NCBI RefSeq assembly: GCF_002127325.2
Contig: NC_035449.2
Span: forward strand, 140,989,807 to 141,053,806
DNA: 64,000 nt
Origin: Helianthus annuus
Lineage: Eukaryota; Streptophyta; Magnoliopsida; Asterales; Asteraceae
Direction of reading: 5' to 3'
The translations under genes were made by a program, and so were the position numbers. The notes beneath the pieces are model-generated. The model did not search any database. It saw only the letters and a program-made list of their open reading frames with translations, and was not told the origin of the DNA. Positions 35,758 through 47,251 of this stretch are shown one piece after another; position 1 is the first letter of the stretch; every line of letters starts with the position of its first letter.

Positions 35758-36121
35758 TTTTTGGCTACTTAGCAATTTAGTTGCTTTTACATTTTACTCT
35801 TATTCATCCCAACCGAAATCATCAACCGAAATCATCAACTAAGTTAATGATTTTGTGCTTTGGTGAATCATATGATGAGGTTTAATGGATGAAAATCATC
35901 CTACCTCATTACTTGACCTTACATGATATTACTTGACCATATGACTATAACGCATAATATATATCTATAATATAATCCTAAAAACTAAACCCTAAACACT
36001 AACCAATTCATGGATTGATGTTAAGAATTAAGGTTATATTATCTTAGATGAAAATTTCACACTTTTGGACTTCCAATAGGTGCACTTGTGCCTAAGAAAA
36101 ACACATAATCATGGTGCCCAA
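35758..36121. other. Unassigned AT-rich segment
   Basis: About 360 bp with no match to any element in the window, no supported ORF and no LTR end. It and the adjoining 36122-36284 are the best candidates here for sequence that is not LTR retrotransposon. Confidence 0.4.
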
Positions 36122-36284
36122 TTTGACTGTTTTGACAAGACAACTTTCATGTAATTTTATACTAAGTTAAGCATCTTGCATACACGTTCCTAATCTAAGA
36201 ATCCATCGAACTCATACGCTTCATTTATCTGTGTAGGATAACTCAGTGGTTCCCAAACTCTCATCACATTAACTCACTTACGTG
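36122..36284. repeat. Flank segment S, first copy
   Basis: This is the sequence just upstream of the long LTR at 36290. It is repeated nearly identically at 42970-43132 upstream of the second LTR. It shows that flank and element were duplicated together. Confidence 0.85.
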
Positions 36285-36289
36285 GAAAC

Positions 36290-39200
36290 TATGACACTTG
36301 TGCCTCCACGACCATCAAAAAAATACCAAACCAATTAAATATTGTATTTCATACTTGGGATTTATATAAATATGTGAGTCATTTGCACATATCAAAATTT
36401 GTTCGATTTCGAGCTCTAAGTCGCTTTCTTGGTAGTTATACGCGAACTGATGCGTAAACGTAATCAGTTTAACGTAACAAACACTCTGGAATAGTGAATT
36501 AGGCTTAACATACCTTAAATAAACTTTACATCACTTAGAAATAAGATTTGGAAGGTTTGGTGTGTCGAAATCAAGTTTATTCGCTTACAAGGACTAAATT
36601 CGACAAACTGTGAAAGTATGCCAATTCGTACTGTAACGGACATTCCGGAAGTTGATCATAAGTTAAACATGCCCTAAATATCCTTTACATAGCTTAGAAA
36701 TAGGCTTTGAAGGGTTCAGTATGCTAAAAATAAACTTTATTGATCAATAGGGACTAAAAGCGTCAAAAAGTGTATAAGTTTGCATTTTCGCGCATATCTT
36801 ACGTTCTGAATATATCCGGACACCCAAAAATTTATGTAATCATTAAAATATTTTATTTTAGTGATTTGCATGATGCAATTCCATTCGTCGTGTAATTTGG
36901 ATCGTTTTTGCGTTCGTTACGATTTCCGTCGTAATTAACCGAACAACGCTACCGTACGACCAAACGAACCGACATCCGAGATATTTTTGAGCACATTTCA
37001 AGTTCCCTATACTTTAACTTTATTTTAGAGCCTTGAAATGGGGTTAACGGGGCTTAAAAGTGCCAAAAATCAAGCTTTACAAGTGCAGGGACCATTTTTG
37101 AAATTTTTGGCAGATACATTGAACTTGGTCCATTTTTGAGGTTTTGATGGTTTTAACCCAAGGTTTTGCACTCTACGGGCTGGAATTTGATGGTTTTAAG
37201 TACTCCCATGGTTTTGAAAACCATGTGCCCACTTGTAAGGTCAAGATCAAAGCACGATTTGCGAGATACGATCTGATTTTGTTCTCTAAGTTGAAGTTAT
37301 ACACTTCATACCTGAGAATAATTAGATCAAACCTCCATTTCTTGGACCCGTTGTAAGTATTATTTCATTCTTTTACGCATTTTAAGCGTAAAAGTCAAAC
37401 AAGTGTTTGACTTTCAGCTTTGACCAGTCAATGGTCAACACGAAGTTCGTTTGAACTTCGTAACGCGAGCGTAATCAAAATGGTCATAGTCCTTTGTGAC
37501 TATACCTACTGATTACCATGTTATTTAGGCGTAGTGACGAGTCGTAGTTTCGGTCAGAATGCGTATTCTTGCGTATTTTGCAACCAAACTACTTTTAGGT
37601 ATCAAGACCCTTTGTTTTGATACCAAACTTGTTTTCAAACCTCGTTAAACATGTTTTAACATGTTTAGCTCGTCACTTTAGGTTTTGTGCTTATATAGGG
37701 TCGTATGATAAGCGATCTAATCAATTGCTTAGACTTTCGAACCCAACCCGTTTGGTCAATCATTCGGATTCGACCAAATACATTTTGTGACCATAGTTGC
37801 ATAAGGAATAACCTTCCGAGGTTATACTTTATGGTCACTTAGTCTACTTTGTTGCATGATAGGAAATTATATGCCTTAGGAAAAATGACCAAAATGCCCT
37901 TTTTACGCCAAAATTCATTTTAAGCATATGTAACATAAATTTTGACATCTAAGCTGATTAGGCAACATGATTAGACATGTTAAGGCATATTTTACTTGTC
38001 ATAGGACTAGTTAGGCGGTCCGAACGCGTTTTACGTGAACGACGCGTTAAAGTAGCATAAGCTACCTAAACGGGTCGTAACGGGTCATAAGCACTTAGGA
38101 TAGGTTCCATTTTAGAATGTAGGCTTTGTTAAACCATATTACATGAGTTCTTACACTCATTTGGTTTACGAAACCACATTTTATCCAATCCTCCGATTTA
38201 GGTCCGTTTATTAACGTAGTTACCTATATTAGGTGCCGTTTGATTCCGTGATCTTTCTAGCATTGCTTGGTGGTTATCTAAAGACTATCGAGCAATCTCA
38301 AGTGAGTACATAGTCCCCTCTTTTACTGTTTTTCAAACATTTTAGGGTGAAACACATGTGCCTACTTGTTACTTTCGTGCTTTTCATGATTTTATATCAT
38401 ATGCTTGTTATGTTCATTAGTACACTTATAGTACATGATTTCATTATGTTTTTGCTATGTATGTCCATTTAGTGCATACTTAGTACATTATTTTACATTA
38501 CATTTTATCCTATGTATGTCCATTTAGTGCATACTTAGTACATTGTTTTACATTACATTTCATGCTATTTATGTCCATTTAGTGCATACTTAGTACATTG
38601 TTTTACATTGCATTCTTTGTTGCATATGTTCACATAGCATATGGACACATTGGTTTACATTTCTACCTTGTATGTTCACTTAGCATACTAGGTACATTGT
38701 TTTCATAAAACATGCTTACATTTGGTATAACATTTTTGTTTAACGAAACTAATACATTCATTAACACTGATCATGCCACTCGGTAGTAGGTAGTGGTACC
38801 ATAGGACTTGACAACTCCCATTCCTGAAATCCTAGGTTTGTTTGGGTGGAAGGAATGACCGAATCCGAAAACATTTTTGATAACCTTTACTCTAAGGTTA
38901 TCCTACAGTCTCAAGGCTTGGATGTAGACGTTTAACATACCGCATAAGTGTTTCTATCAGTAAAGCATGCATTGTTTTACAAAACATAACTTTTTATTAT
39001 AATTTATCAAATGCATTGTTTTGTACATTTCATTCTTATAGGGTTGAGTAAATGCTTTTAAATCAATAAATGCTTTTATTCACTATACATTACATTTGTT
39101 TACACAATAACATTTTAACATTTGTTTGAACATTACATTTTGGTGGTTTGTTTGGTAAGTGATTTAAATAACGAGGCGTGTGTAATAAGATAAAAGTATG

Positions 39201-39818
39201 GTGGATACGCCGCTGGTACTTCCTATATATAAGTGCTTTTATGGTATTACATATCGTAGCGTTGTTAAAACCATTTCAAGTTTGACATAATACATTTTGC
39301 ACTTATAACATATTTTCATGAAACATTGTTTTACAATCAACACATTTTATACAAACTCATTTTGCTTGTTCATTTGTTTATCTGTGCATCTTTCTTTTAT
39401 ATCATCTGATTTCTTGTCACTGTTTATATAATTTATAAAAGAAAACATTTTTACAAGGTTCAGGATTTACTTTTGACAAACATTTTCTTTAAACTTACAA
39501 GTCATGAACCCTAAATCAATAAAACCTATGTATCTCACAGACATTTTTATGCTGACGTACCTATTTTCACATGTGTTTTCAGGAGATGATGCATAGGATT
39601 GAGCAAGATACACTTAGGTGGACTTGGGCCCTAGTGACAATAAAAGATGCAAGACTAGTTAATTATGCTGTGTATTTCTGTTTTTAAGACATTGTAACCT
39701 CTATCAATTCAATAAAACAAAACTTAAATTTTTCATGTGTTATGAAACAATGATTCTGTTACAACACTCCCCAACGTTTCCGCCATGATTTGTTGTTTAA
39801 CGTGGTCGGGGTGTGACA
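36290..39818 (+). repeat. 5' LTR, plus strand, promoter box deleted
   Basis: 3529 bp, start TATGACAC (TGTGACAC with one change), end GGTGTGACA. Compared with its duplicate 43138-53959 it lacks about 62 bp at 37280 including the TATA box, the deletion being flanked by GATC. Hairpin array 37390-38048, tandem repeat 38455-38625, two-hairpin motif 39199-39236. Confidence 0.9.
38455..38625 (+). repeat. 54-56 bp tandem repeat in the LTR
   Basis: Three copies of ATGTCCATTTAGTGCATACT... starting at 38461, 38515 and 38571. The duplicate LTR has two (about 52650-52760). The same zone is a 51-bp repeat in the LTR at 61340. Confidence 0.85.
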
Positions 39819-39825
39819 GAAGAGT

Positions 39826-39837
39826 TGGTATCAGAGC
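39826..39837 (+). promoter_or_regulatory. Primer-binding site
   Basis: TGGTATCAGAGC, 7 bases after the LTR end at 39818. Initiator tRNA-Met type. Confidence 0.92.
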
Positions 39838-40427
39838 CCATGGTTATAGTGAATTAGGTTATTAGTAATGCTTTGACCTAGTCTATATAACCTTCCTAGG
39901 ACCCTAACACAAGATTCTTGTGTTTAGATCTTAAAACAATACCGTCACTTATCCTTAGGTGACAACCACAACGAGAACACAAATTTCGAATCCGCTTCGA
40001 AAACCAATCATCTATTCTAGGATGATTGATTACTAGGTGTTGAACCCTCTAAGTTTTCAAAATCTCGTCAAAGTTGGGTCTTATAATGTGAACACGTGCA
40101 ATCTGGAAGGGTGGATGCCTGTACTCTGAGTTTTCTGTCTAAGGCTAGAGTGTTCGTACAAATCCACATAATCAGACCAGTCACTCTTACCTGGGAACTC
40201 TTGGGGTGAGTATCTACTTATAGGCTAAAGCATGTCTTCGCGATACATTAATATGACCCGCTTACTTTGATTAGTCACCATCTCATTTGTTTACCTTAGG
40301 TAACAAACAAATGATCGCAATTTTTATGCGTTGTCATTCTGTTTTGATTATCTGATAACATTTCACTTGTTTCTTCTTATGTCTTTCATTTCTTCAAGAA
40401 ATATCTCTTCATCGCAGCAACGCTCAG

Positions 40428-40880
40428 ATGTCCGAGCAGACTGCCAAATTTGCCCAGCGAATAGGCGAAGTAGTCCTGAAGACTGTTGAATTAGCTACTG
40501 CCATGTATCGTCTCCAGGAGGAAGCCACTCAAGAACCACCGAAGGAAACAGAAGCTAATCCTCCAGTTGTTGCACCAAAACAGGCAGGACCTAGTCAGGT
40601 GGCAGCACCACCAGCCAAGAAGCCTTACAACAGAACTGCACCCTTGTGCAACCAATGTAGCCTTCATCATCATGCTAGTGTGAAGTGCCGTAAATGCCAA
40701 ACTTGTGGACTTATAGGGCATACAGCAAGAGTTTGCCCAGCCACAACTGCACCAAATCAAGCTGGCAACAATCCTGCTCAAGCTCGTTTTTCACCGGGGT
40801 CTTGCTTCAACTGTGGCGAAATGGGCCATTTCCAAAGGAATTGCCCAAAGCTTGCTAATGCAAATCAGACCCACAGATGA
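40428..40880 (+). CDS. Nucleocapsid-only ORF (150 aa, three zinc-finger units)
   Basis: An intact reading frame from ATG to TGA in the interior of the 36290 element. Residues 1-30 resemble the end of a gag capsid region. About 31-65 is a proline/alanine-rich linker. The C-terminal half holds CNQCSLHHHASVKC, CQTCGLIGHTARVC and CFNCGEMGHFQRNC, all of nucleocapsid CCHC spacing or close to it. The capsid domain found in the related gag at 63261 is absent, so the protein could bind nucleic acid but not build a particle. No pol follows. It could be the accidental rest of a deleted gag or a retained RNA-binding protein. The open frame despite a decayed neighbourhood is noteworthy but not proof of use. 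Confidence 0.7.
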   Translation: MSEQTAKFAQRIGEVVLKTVELATAMYRLQEEATQEPPKETEANPPVVAPKQAGPSQVAAPPAKKPYNRTAPLCNQCSLHHHASVKCRKCQTCGLIGHTARVCPATTAPNQAGNNPAQARFSPGSCFNCGEMGHFQRNCPKLANANQTHR

Positions 40881-42734
40881 GCATTTGGCTGATTATTAGA
40901 TGCTATTGCTTTGAATAATTTCAATCTTTTACTCTTGTATCTTTTGTTGAACCCTGAAACAATCTGTTTTGTTTATAAATAAATCGTTGTTCGCAATTCT
41001 GATGTACAAAAGTAGTTACATGTGTGTATGGCATTCCCCTATGATACCTACAACAAGGAACCGTGTTCTTACAAACTACTCTTGTGGTTCTCCCATTCAA
41101 GTGATCGCTCATAATATCCTCGGAAATCCTAAAGTACTCATTTTATTCTAAGAAACGAAGTACAAGAAATAAAGTGGCATTATGAGTAATCGTGCTTTTT
41201 TCACATCTGTGCCTTTAAATCCTTGGTTAGATAACTAAGGGTAATTTTTCGATCTCATACCCATTACATTCTGGTTTTCATAACAACATACATAGTATAA
41301 GTTTTCAAAAAACCCTTCATGACTTCAAAATATTCCATATAGTTTGAAAACATTTTTAACATAGTATATTTACTAATATATCAAGTGCATGATTTCAAAA
41401 GCATCATTCATGTTTTCAAAAATCTTATATATAATTTCAAAATTCATCTGGCATATTTATTTTATAAATATACTTATCTAATACACCTACTTTATGATTT
41501 CAAAAGTATTACGTAAAAACATTAAACACATTTCTAAAAGAACCCCATGCATAGTTTTCAAAAACATTTTGCCCATACATTGACTTAACCTTCAAACTCT
41601 GCTTCATATGTCGCCTTGGCATATCTAGCACCTCAACTTCATGAGCATTCTACCTTGTGTATCGACTTAAGCACGTCTAGTGCAAGGTTTTGAAACGCCT
41701 CCCGCTTTTCAAATTCCAAAATCCACATGGGATCTTATTACCTTCACAAGTAGATCTTTGTGGATGGTTACCGCTCTAATCGGAGTCCTTAATTGGATTC
41801 CTTGTATACCTTAATTCGAATATTACAATTCCTCGTAATCGAAATCGAATTTTCTTTCTAAGATCTTCTTATCTTCATAGTTAGATTCTTGAAAATGTTT
41901 AAAGTGCCAAATGAAATCCACGGATTGGATTTCTAGTGTGCTTTGAATTCATGTGCACAATTAACAAACAAATTAACAAAATGATAACAAATTAAATATC
42001 AAGTTAAACAATTTTGTGGTTACGAGATTATGTGTTATGTGTTTTCTTTTGTGTTTTTAGTTTCATTATCCAAATCCTCGTAGAATCTTCCATATCTTCA
42101 TATGAGTGATTCACAGTAGGATATCCAAAGGTACTACCTTAAATCCTTAATGGGCTTCTACGTAATAGTTAAGACCCTTGGATTATATAGTACCATTCCA
42201 TAATTCAAAGAGACCCCTTGAGTGGTCTAACTTAAAAGATTGATTTAGAGTCTGGTTAAGAATGGCATGTGATGAAATAGCTGAAGAGGCTCCTTGGTGG
42301 TCTATTTAAGAAGATCATTTATTGATTTAATTAAAGGATCCTATGATGGCCTAGTCATAATCATCACAGGTTCGTTCATTATTTTCTTCCCCTACACATT
42401 ATAAGATACACTGTGTGGACTATGCAAGGAATTATGTAATTATGGATGCATACATAATTATGAAATTCAGTGCACGGAAACCAGAGTCAGACTTATCATG
42501 TGTAAGAACCTATAGGGGCAAAAATAACGAAATGTAAACAATGTCATGGAGGTACGGTGGACGCACCAACGGCGCTTTATATACTTGTATATAAGTGTCC
42601 CTCTTACATTACAAACATGATGTTCTTTAAAGTTACTAGAAGTTCAGGGCTCTAACCAGTGTTGTTTTATCTTTTCGACTTCATGTTTCAAGCTCTCACA
42701 AGTTTCCTCTAAATAAATTTCGGGACGAAATTTC
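40881..42734 (+). other. Non-coding interior of the long-LTR element
   Basis: About 1.85 kb without a supported frame. It is homologous by eye to 5581-7050 on the other strand, including a segment near 41600-41690 that matches 6920-7020. A few degenerate units of the 27-bp repeat are near 42180-42370. Confidence 0.7.
42547..42604 (+). other. Variant two-hairpin motif near the 3' end
   Basis: GGTGGACGCACC followed by a long AT-rich hairpin (GGCGCTTTATATAC / GTATATAAGTGTCC, two bulges). Counterpart of 5714-5770. Confidence 0.6.
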
Positions 42735-42750
42735 CTGAAGTAGGGGAGAC
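42735..42750 (+). promoter_or_regulatory. Polypurine tract of the 36290 element
   Basis: CTGAAGTAGGGGAGAC immediately before the 3' LTR start TGTGACACC at 42751. The palindrome AAATTTCGGGACGAAATTT lies at 42715-42733. Confidence 0.88.
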
Positions 42751-42969
42751 TGTGACACCTGTGCCTCCACGGCCATCAAACAAATACCAAACCAATGAAA
42801 TATTGTATTTCATACTTGGGATTTGTATAAATATGTGAGTCATTTGCACATATCAAATTTTGTTTGATTTCAAGCTCTAAATCGCTTTCTGGGAAGTTAT
42901 ACGCGAACTGATGCGTAAACGTAATCAGTTTAATGCAACAAACACTCCAGAACAGTGACATAGGCTTAA

Positions 42970-43132
42970 TTTGACTGTTTTGACAAGATAACTTTCATGT
43001 AATTTTATACTAAGTTAAGCATCTTGCATACACGTTCCTAATCTAAGAATCCATCGAACTCATACGCTTCATTTATATGTGTAGGATAACTCAGTGGTTC
43101 CCAAACTCTCATCACATTAACTCACTTACGTG
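42970..43132. repeat. Flank segment S, second copy
   Basis: Nearly identical to 36122-36284. It joins the truncated 3' LTR at 42969 with only AA shared at the junction and leads into the second LTR with the same TSD GAAAC (43133-43137). Confidence 0.88.
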
Positions 43133-44138
43133 GAAACTATGACACTTGTGCCTCCACGGCCATCAAACAAATACCAAACCAATTAAATATTGTATTTCAT
43201 ACTTGGGATTTATATAAATATGTGAGTCATTTGCACATATCAAAATTTGTTCGATTTCGAGCTCTAAGTCGCTTTCTGGGTAGTTATACGCGAACTGATG
43301 CGTAAACGTAATCAGTTTAACGTAACAAACACTCTGGAACAGTGAATTAGGCTTAACATACCTTAAATAAACTTTACATCACTTAGAAATAAGATTTGGA
43401 AGATTTGGTGTGTCGAAATCAAGTTTATTCGCTTACAAGGACTAAATTCGACAAACTGTGAAAGTATGCCAATTCGTACTGTAACGGACATTCCGGAAGT
43501 TGATCATAAGTTAAACATACCCTAAATATCCTTTACATAGCTTAGAAATAGGCTTTGAAGGGTTCAGTATGCTAAAAATAAACTTTATTGATCAATAGGG
43601 ACTAAAAGCGTCAAAAAGGGTATAAGTTTGCATTTTCGCGCATATCTTACGTTCTGAATATATCCGGACATCCAAAAATTTATGTAATCATTAAAATATT
43701 TTATTTTAGTGATTTGCATGATGCAATTCCATTCGTCGTGTAATTTGGATCGTTTTTCTGTTCGTTACGATTTCCGTCGTAATTAACCAAACAACGCAAC
43801 CGTACGACCAAACGAACCGACATTTGAGATATTTTTGAGCACGTTTCAAGTTCCCTATACTTTAACTTTATTTTAGAGCCTTGAAATGGGGTTAACGGGG
43901 CTTAAAAGTGCCAAAAATCAAGCTTTACAAGTGTAGGGACCATTTTTGAAATTTTTGGCAGATACATTGAACTTGGTCCATTTTTGAGGTTTTGATGGTT
44001 TTAACCCAAGGTTTTGCACTCTATGGGCTGGAATTTGATGGTTTTAAGTATTCCCATGGTTTTGAAAACCATGTGCCCACTTGTAAGGTCAAGATCAAAG
44101 CAAGATTTGCGAGAAACGATCCTAACGGTTCTCCGAAA

Positions 44139-44150
44139 TCTATATATACC
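44139..44150 (+). promoter_or_regulatory. TATA box of the solo long LTR
   Basis: TCTATATATACC about 1.0 kb into the LTR. Counterpart at 60082-60093 in the 58997 LTR; deleted in the 36290 LTR. Confidence 0.75.
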
Positions 44151-44757
44151 CCTTCCATTTCATTTGCAAACTTACCTTTGATCTGATTTTGTTCTCTAAG
44201 TTGAAGTTATACACTTCAGACCTGAGAATAATTAGATCAAACCTCTATTTCTTGGACCCGTTGTAAGTATTCTTTCGTTCTTTTACGCATTTTAAGCGTA
44301 AAAGTCAAACAAGTGTTTGACTTTCAGCTTTGACCAGTCAATGGTCAACACGAAGTTCGTTTGAACTTCGTAACGTGAGCATAATCACAATGGTCATAGT
44401 CCTTTGTGACTATACCTACTGATTACCACGTTATTTCGGCATAGTGACGAGTCGTAGTTTCGGTCAAAATGCGTATTCTTGCGTATTTTTCAACCAAACT
44501 ACTTGTAGGTATCAAGACCCTTTGTTTTGATACCAAACTTGTTTTCAAACCTCGTTAAACATGTTTGAACATGTTTAGCTCGTCACTTTAGGTTTTGTGC
44601 TTATATAGGGTCCTAAAATAAGCGATCTAATTAATCGCTTAGACTTTCGAACCCAACCCGTTTGGTCGATCATTAGGATTCGACCAAATACATTTTGTGA
44701 CCATAGTTTCATAAGGAATAACCTTCCGAGGTTATACTTTATGGTCACATAGTATAC

Positions 44758-44762
44758 TTAGT
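44758..44762. other. Target-site duplication TTAGT, left copy
   Basis: Repeated at 52042-52046 on the other side of copia B. Confidence 0.95.
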
Positions 44763-45183
44763 TGTAGGATCGTCATGCGACCTTAACGAGTCGATCAGAA
44801 GAGTTTTTGCTCATTACGAGAGGGGGAAACAAACGTAATGAGTTGATTCAGCTAGATATTCACTCTAAATGTCTTTTTTATTGATATAACAAGGTTTTAC
44901 AGCGAGTAGACACTTCGGCAGCAGTTCGGTACTGAAACCGGAAAGTTACAAATGACAAGGCACATCAAGTATTTATAGACTAGGCTATTTCGCACGGAAT
45001 GGTCCACACGAAATGGCCATCTCATTTCGTACGAAATGACTATGTCATTTCATGCGAAATGACTCACATGCTATTTCGTGCGAAATGTTCCTAAACACAA
45101 ATTTCTCGTATATAGTGCCCTGATCTACCTATTCTAATACAAGACTCGATACAAGACGAAGTCGACGGACATATGCACCAACA
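44763..45183 (-). repeat. 3' LTR of copia B
   Basis: 421 bp, ends TGTTGG.../...CCTACA in element sense. It carries a TATA box at 44969-44978 and, upstream of it, five or six palindromic ATTTCGTGCGAAAT-type motifs (44985-45090). The partner LTR lacks 26 bp, exactly one motif unit. Confidence 0.94.
44969..44978 (-). promoter_or_regulatory. TATA box of copia B 3' LTR
   Basis: CTATAAATAC on the minus strand. Equivalent box in the other LTR at 51853-51862. The motif array begins within about 10 bp upstream. Confidence 0.75.
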
Positions 45184-45196
45184 GACTCCCCCTTGG
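45184..45196 (-). promoter_or_regulatory. Polypurine tract of copia B
   Basis: CCAAGGGGGAGTC in element sense immediately before the LTR. Further tracts of the same kind lie inside the 3' region (about 45500, 46830 and 46926). Confidence 0.88.
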
Positions 45197-47251
45197 ATGT
45201 TGACGAAGTCTTCGGTGTCGAGTCTTCAATCTTCAGTCTTTATCAGTCTTCTCGCACTCTTCTCGAAGTATCTAACACTGTAAAGCATCCTCAATCTCTC
45301 TCTTCTTTTTTCATCAGCACCAACAGATAACCTCCCCTTAGATGTTGATCTATCATCTTCACAGTCTTTGAATCGCAATCTGAATCTCGAGCTTCCTAAT
45401 TCTCTTGATCAGATCTCTTGATTCTTTAAGTTCATTAGTATCAGCGACTTGTGTGGATCACAGGTCCAAAAGCAGAACCTGGCTCTTTACAATTTTAGAC
45501 TCCCCCTTGCTAGCAAACTCCTCCTTAAGTTGTGCTTGGGATTGCAGTCTGGCTTTCACAGGATCAGGATCGTGATCTGGCTTTCTTCTCAGAATCAGAA
45601 TCCTGGCTAACCTGCACATCCTCTACCTCAAAATAAATTTCACACATTTCAAATTTTGACAAATTTAATATATCACATGTAGGTATTAATCAATCAAGAA
45701 ATGATTTTACAAATTTAATCACTGATGAACCACTTGTAAAGATAACATTTTTCTTTTCAAAATCATTTTTCATTTCAAACAAGCTCTCCCAAACCTTTTG
45801 TTCATTATGTTTAGCACTTGGAATTTTGAAAATCAGCTTTTCAACATTAGTTGTCGAAAATAAGATGAAGTAAAATCTTTTTGATTTTTCAAAATTTTAT
45901 GCTAAAACACACATAAAATCTTTTTGAATTTTTGTTTTTAATGAAGAGCAATAAAGAAATATTTACAGTCATTATTTTTGTGAGTTTGTGTAAGAGGATC
46001 ATATCAGTTTATAAGACAAATCACTAACACCGTTAAGCTTTAAACATTTTAAGTTCTAAACGATTCACTTAGATTATCAGTATACTAATCCACTTAAATT
46101 TTCACACAAAGTTCAATTTCTTCGAGATACGAGTTTAGTGTTTTAAGCACTAAACTTATTCGCGTGTCCCACCTCAGAATATACTCTCGTATCCAGACTT
46201 CTATATTTAGTCTTACAGGTGAATGTACACTACTGATATCTGTAAACGGGTAAATGCAAGACCATGAGAGCTCAGGTTAGAACTTCCATTCAGACAAAGA
46301 GATGATGGCTCGTCTTTAGGTGTGTCCCGCTTGGGGATCTTTTCTTCAACAGCACATGAATCACATTTTTTAATGTTTCATCATTTTTTTTGTACTGAGA
46401 GTGAGCTTTATGATTAAAGTTGTGCAAAGCATTATACGGGGACTAGGCTATTGCTTCTGCAAAATCAGAAGTCCAGGTATAATACCCCAGATATCATCAC
46501 GCACAAAGACCTAGTATGTCAGAAATAGAAAATCTTTCAAACAAGATTTCGGGGGTTACCCATATATCCGAGAGATGTTCCCCACGATATACGTAAGTAT
46601 GATTTTTATGTTTATATCTCGAACACAATCTACTGAATGTATAAAAACCTACTGGCACATCATCAGTGAGATCGTTTATCACATTTGACTTTCCAAATCT
46701 TTAGCATGTTGTGATAGTCCACTGATGTACTATCATTTCCTCTTTTTACAACAAAAACTCAATTTTAGAATTTTATCATGTTTTTGGCTTTTTCAAATTT
46801 TCTAATGTTTTTGGATTTTCTGAAATTTCTTACTCCCCCTAAAATTCAAAACCATTTAAAGAAAATTTTGACAAACTGATGCGAATTGCTTCAATTCTCC
46901 ATTCACTTGGCGTAAACAATCAGAACTCCCCCTGACAACAAACTATTTTCCCATTATGATTTCAAAACACTTAAGTTTGTTTTAATCAAAATGGTTTTTC
47001 CGAAAAATTAGTTTTGTTTGCCATTTCACAAACATGGGGTTTAATTCATTACACTGTTTTCAACCACTTGTAGGTTTATCACAAAAACAATTTCCAATAA
47101 TCATACCACTTGTAAGATAGTTAAATCAAGTACAACTTAATGTCCTTGATTAACCACTTGTAAGTCGAAATATCACATATGTGAATTTCTCAAGAAAAAT
47201 GCTGATTCCTGCTCCACGATTACCAACTTGGGAGCTCCGGCAAGTCAGAAT
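45197..47251 (-). other. Long 3' non-coding region of copia B
   Basis: About 2 kb between the end of gag and the polypurine tract. No conserved frame. It is homologous at the nucleotide level to 54197-56030 in the plus-strand copia C, with the same order of blocks. Confidence 0.8.

Larger units (their letters stand above)
36290..42969 (+). mobile_element. Long-LTR Ty3 element, plus strand, 3' LTR truncated
   Basis: Consists of 5' LTR 36290-39818, PBS 39826-39837, an interior with a nucleocapsid-only ORF, polypurine tract at 42735-42750 and the first 219 bp of the 3' LTR (42751-42969). GAAAC (36285-36289) precedes the LTR. The truncation point joins straight into a second copy of flank segment S. 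It is the plus-strand counterpart of 2324-11139, with homologous leader, interior and 3' end. Confidence 0.88.

Noticed and set aside
44985..45090. CRISPR-like spaced palindromes; also 5975-6450
   Set aside because: Spacers are themselves repeats, unit lengths vary, and the setting is a plant LTR. Tandem or dispersed motif arrays fit better.
46497..46682. Possible conserved small gene shared with 54716-54922 (DDV..GFYTFS)
   Set aside because: The peptides agree for only about twelve residues and then the two copies are in different frames, so nucleotide relatedness explains it.
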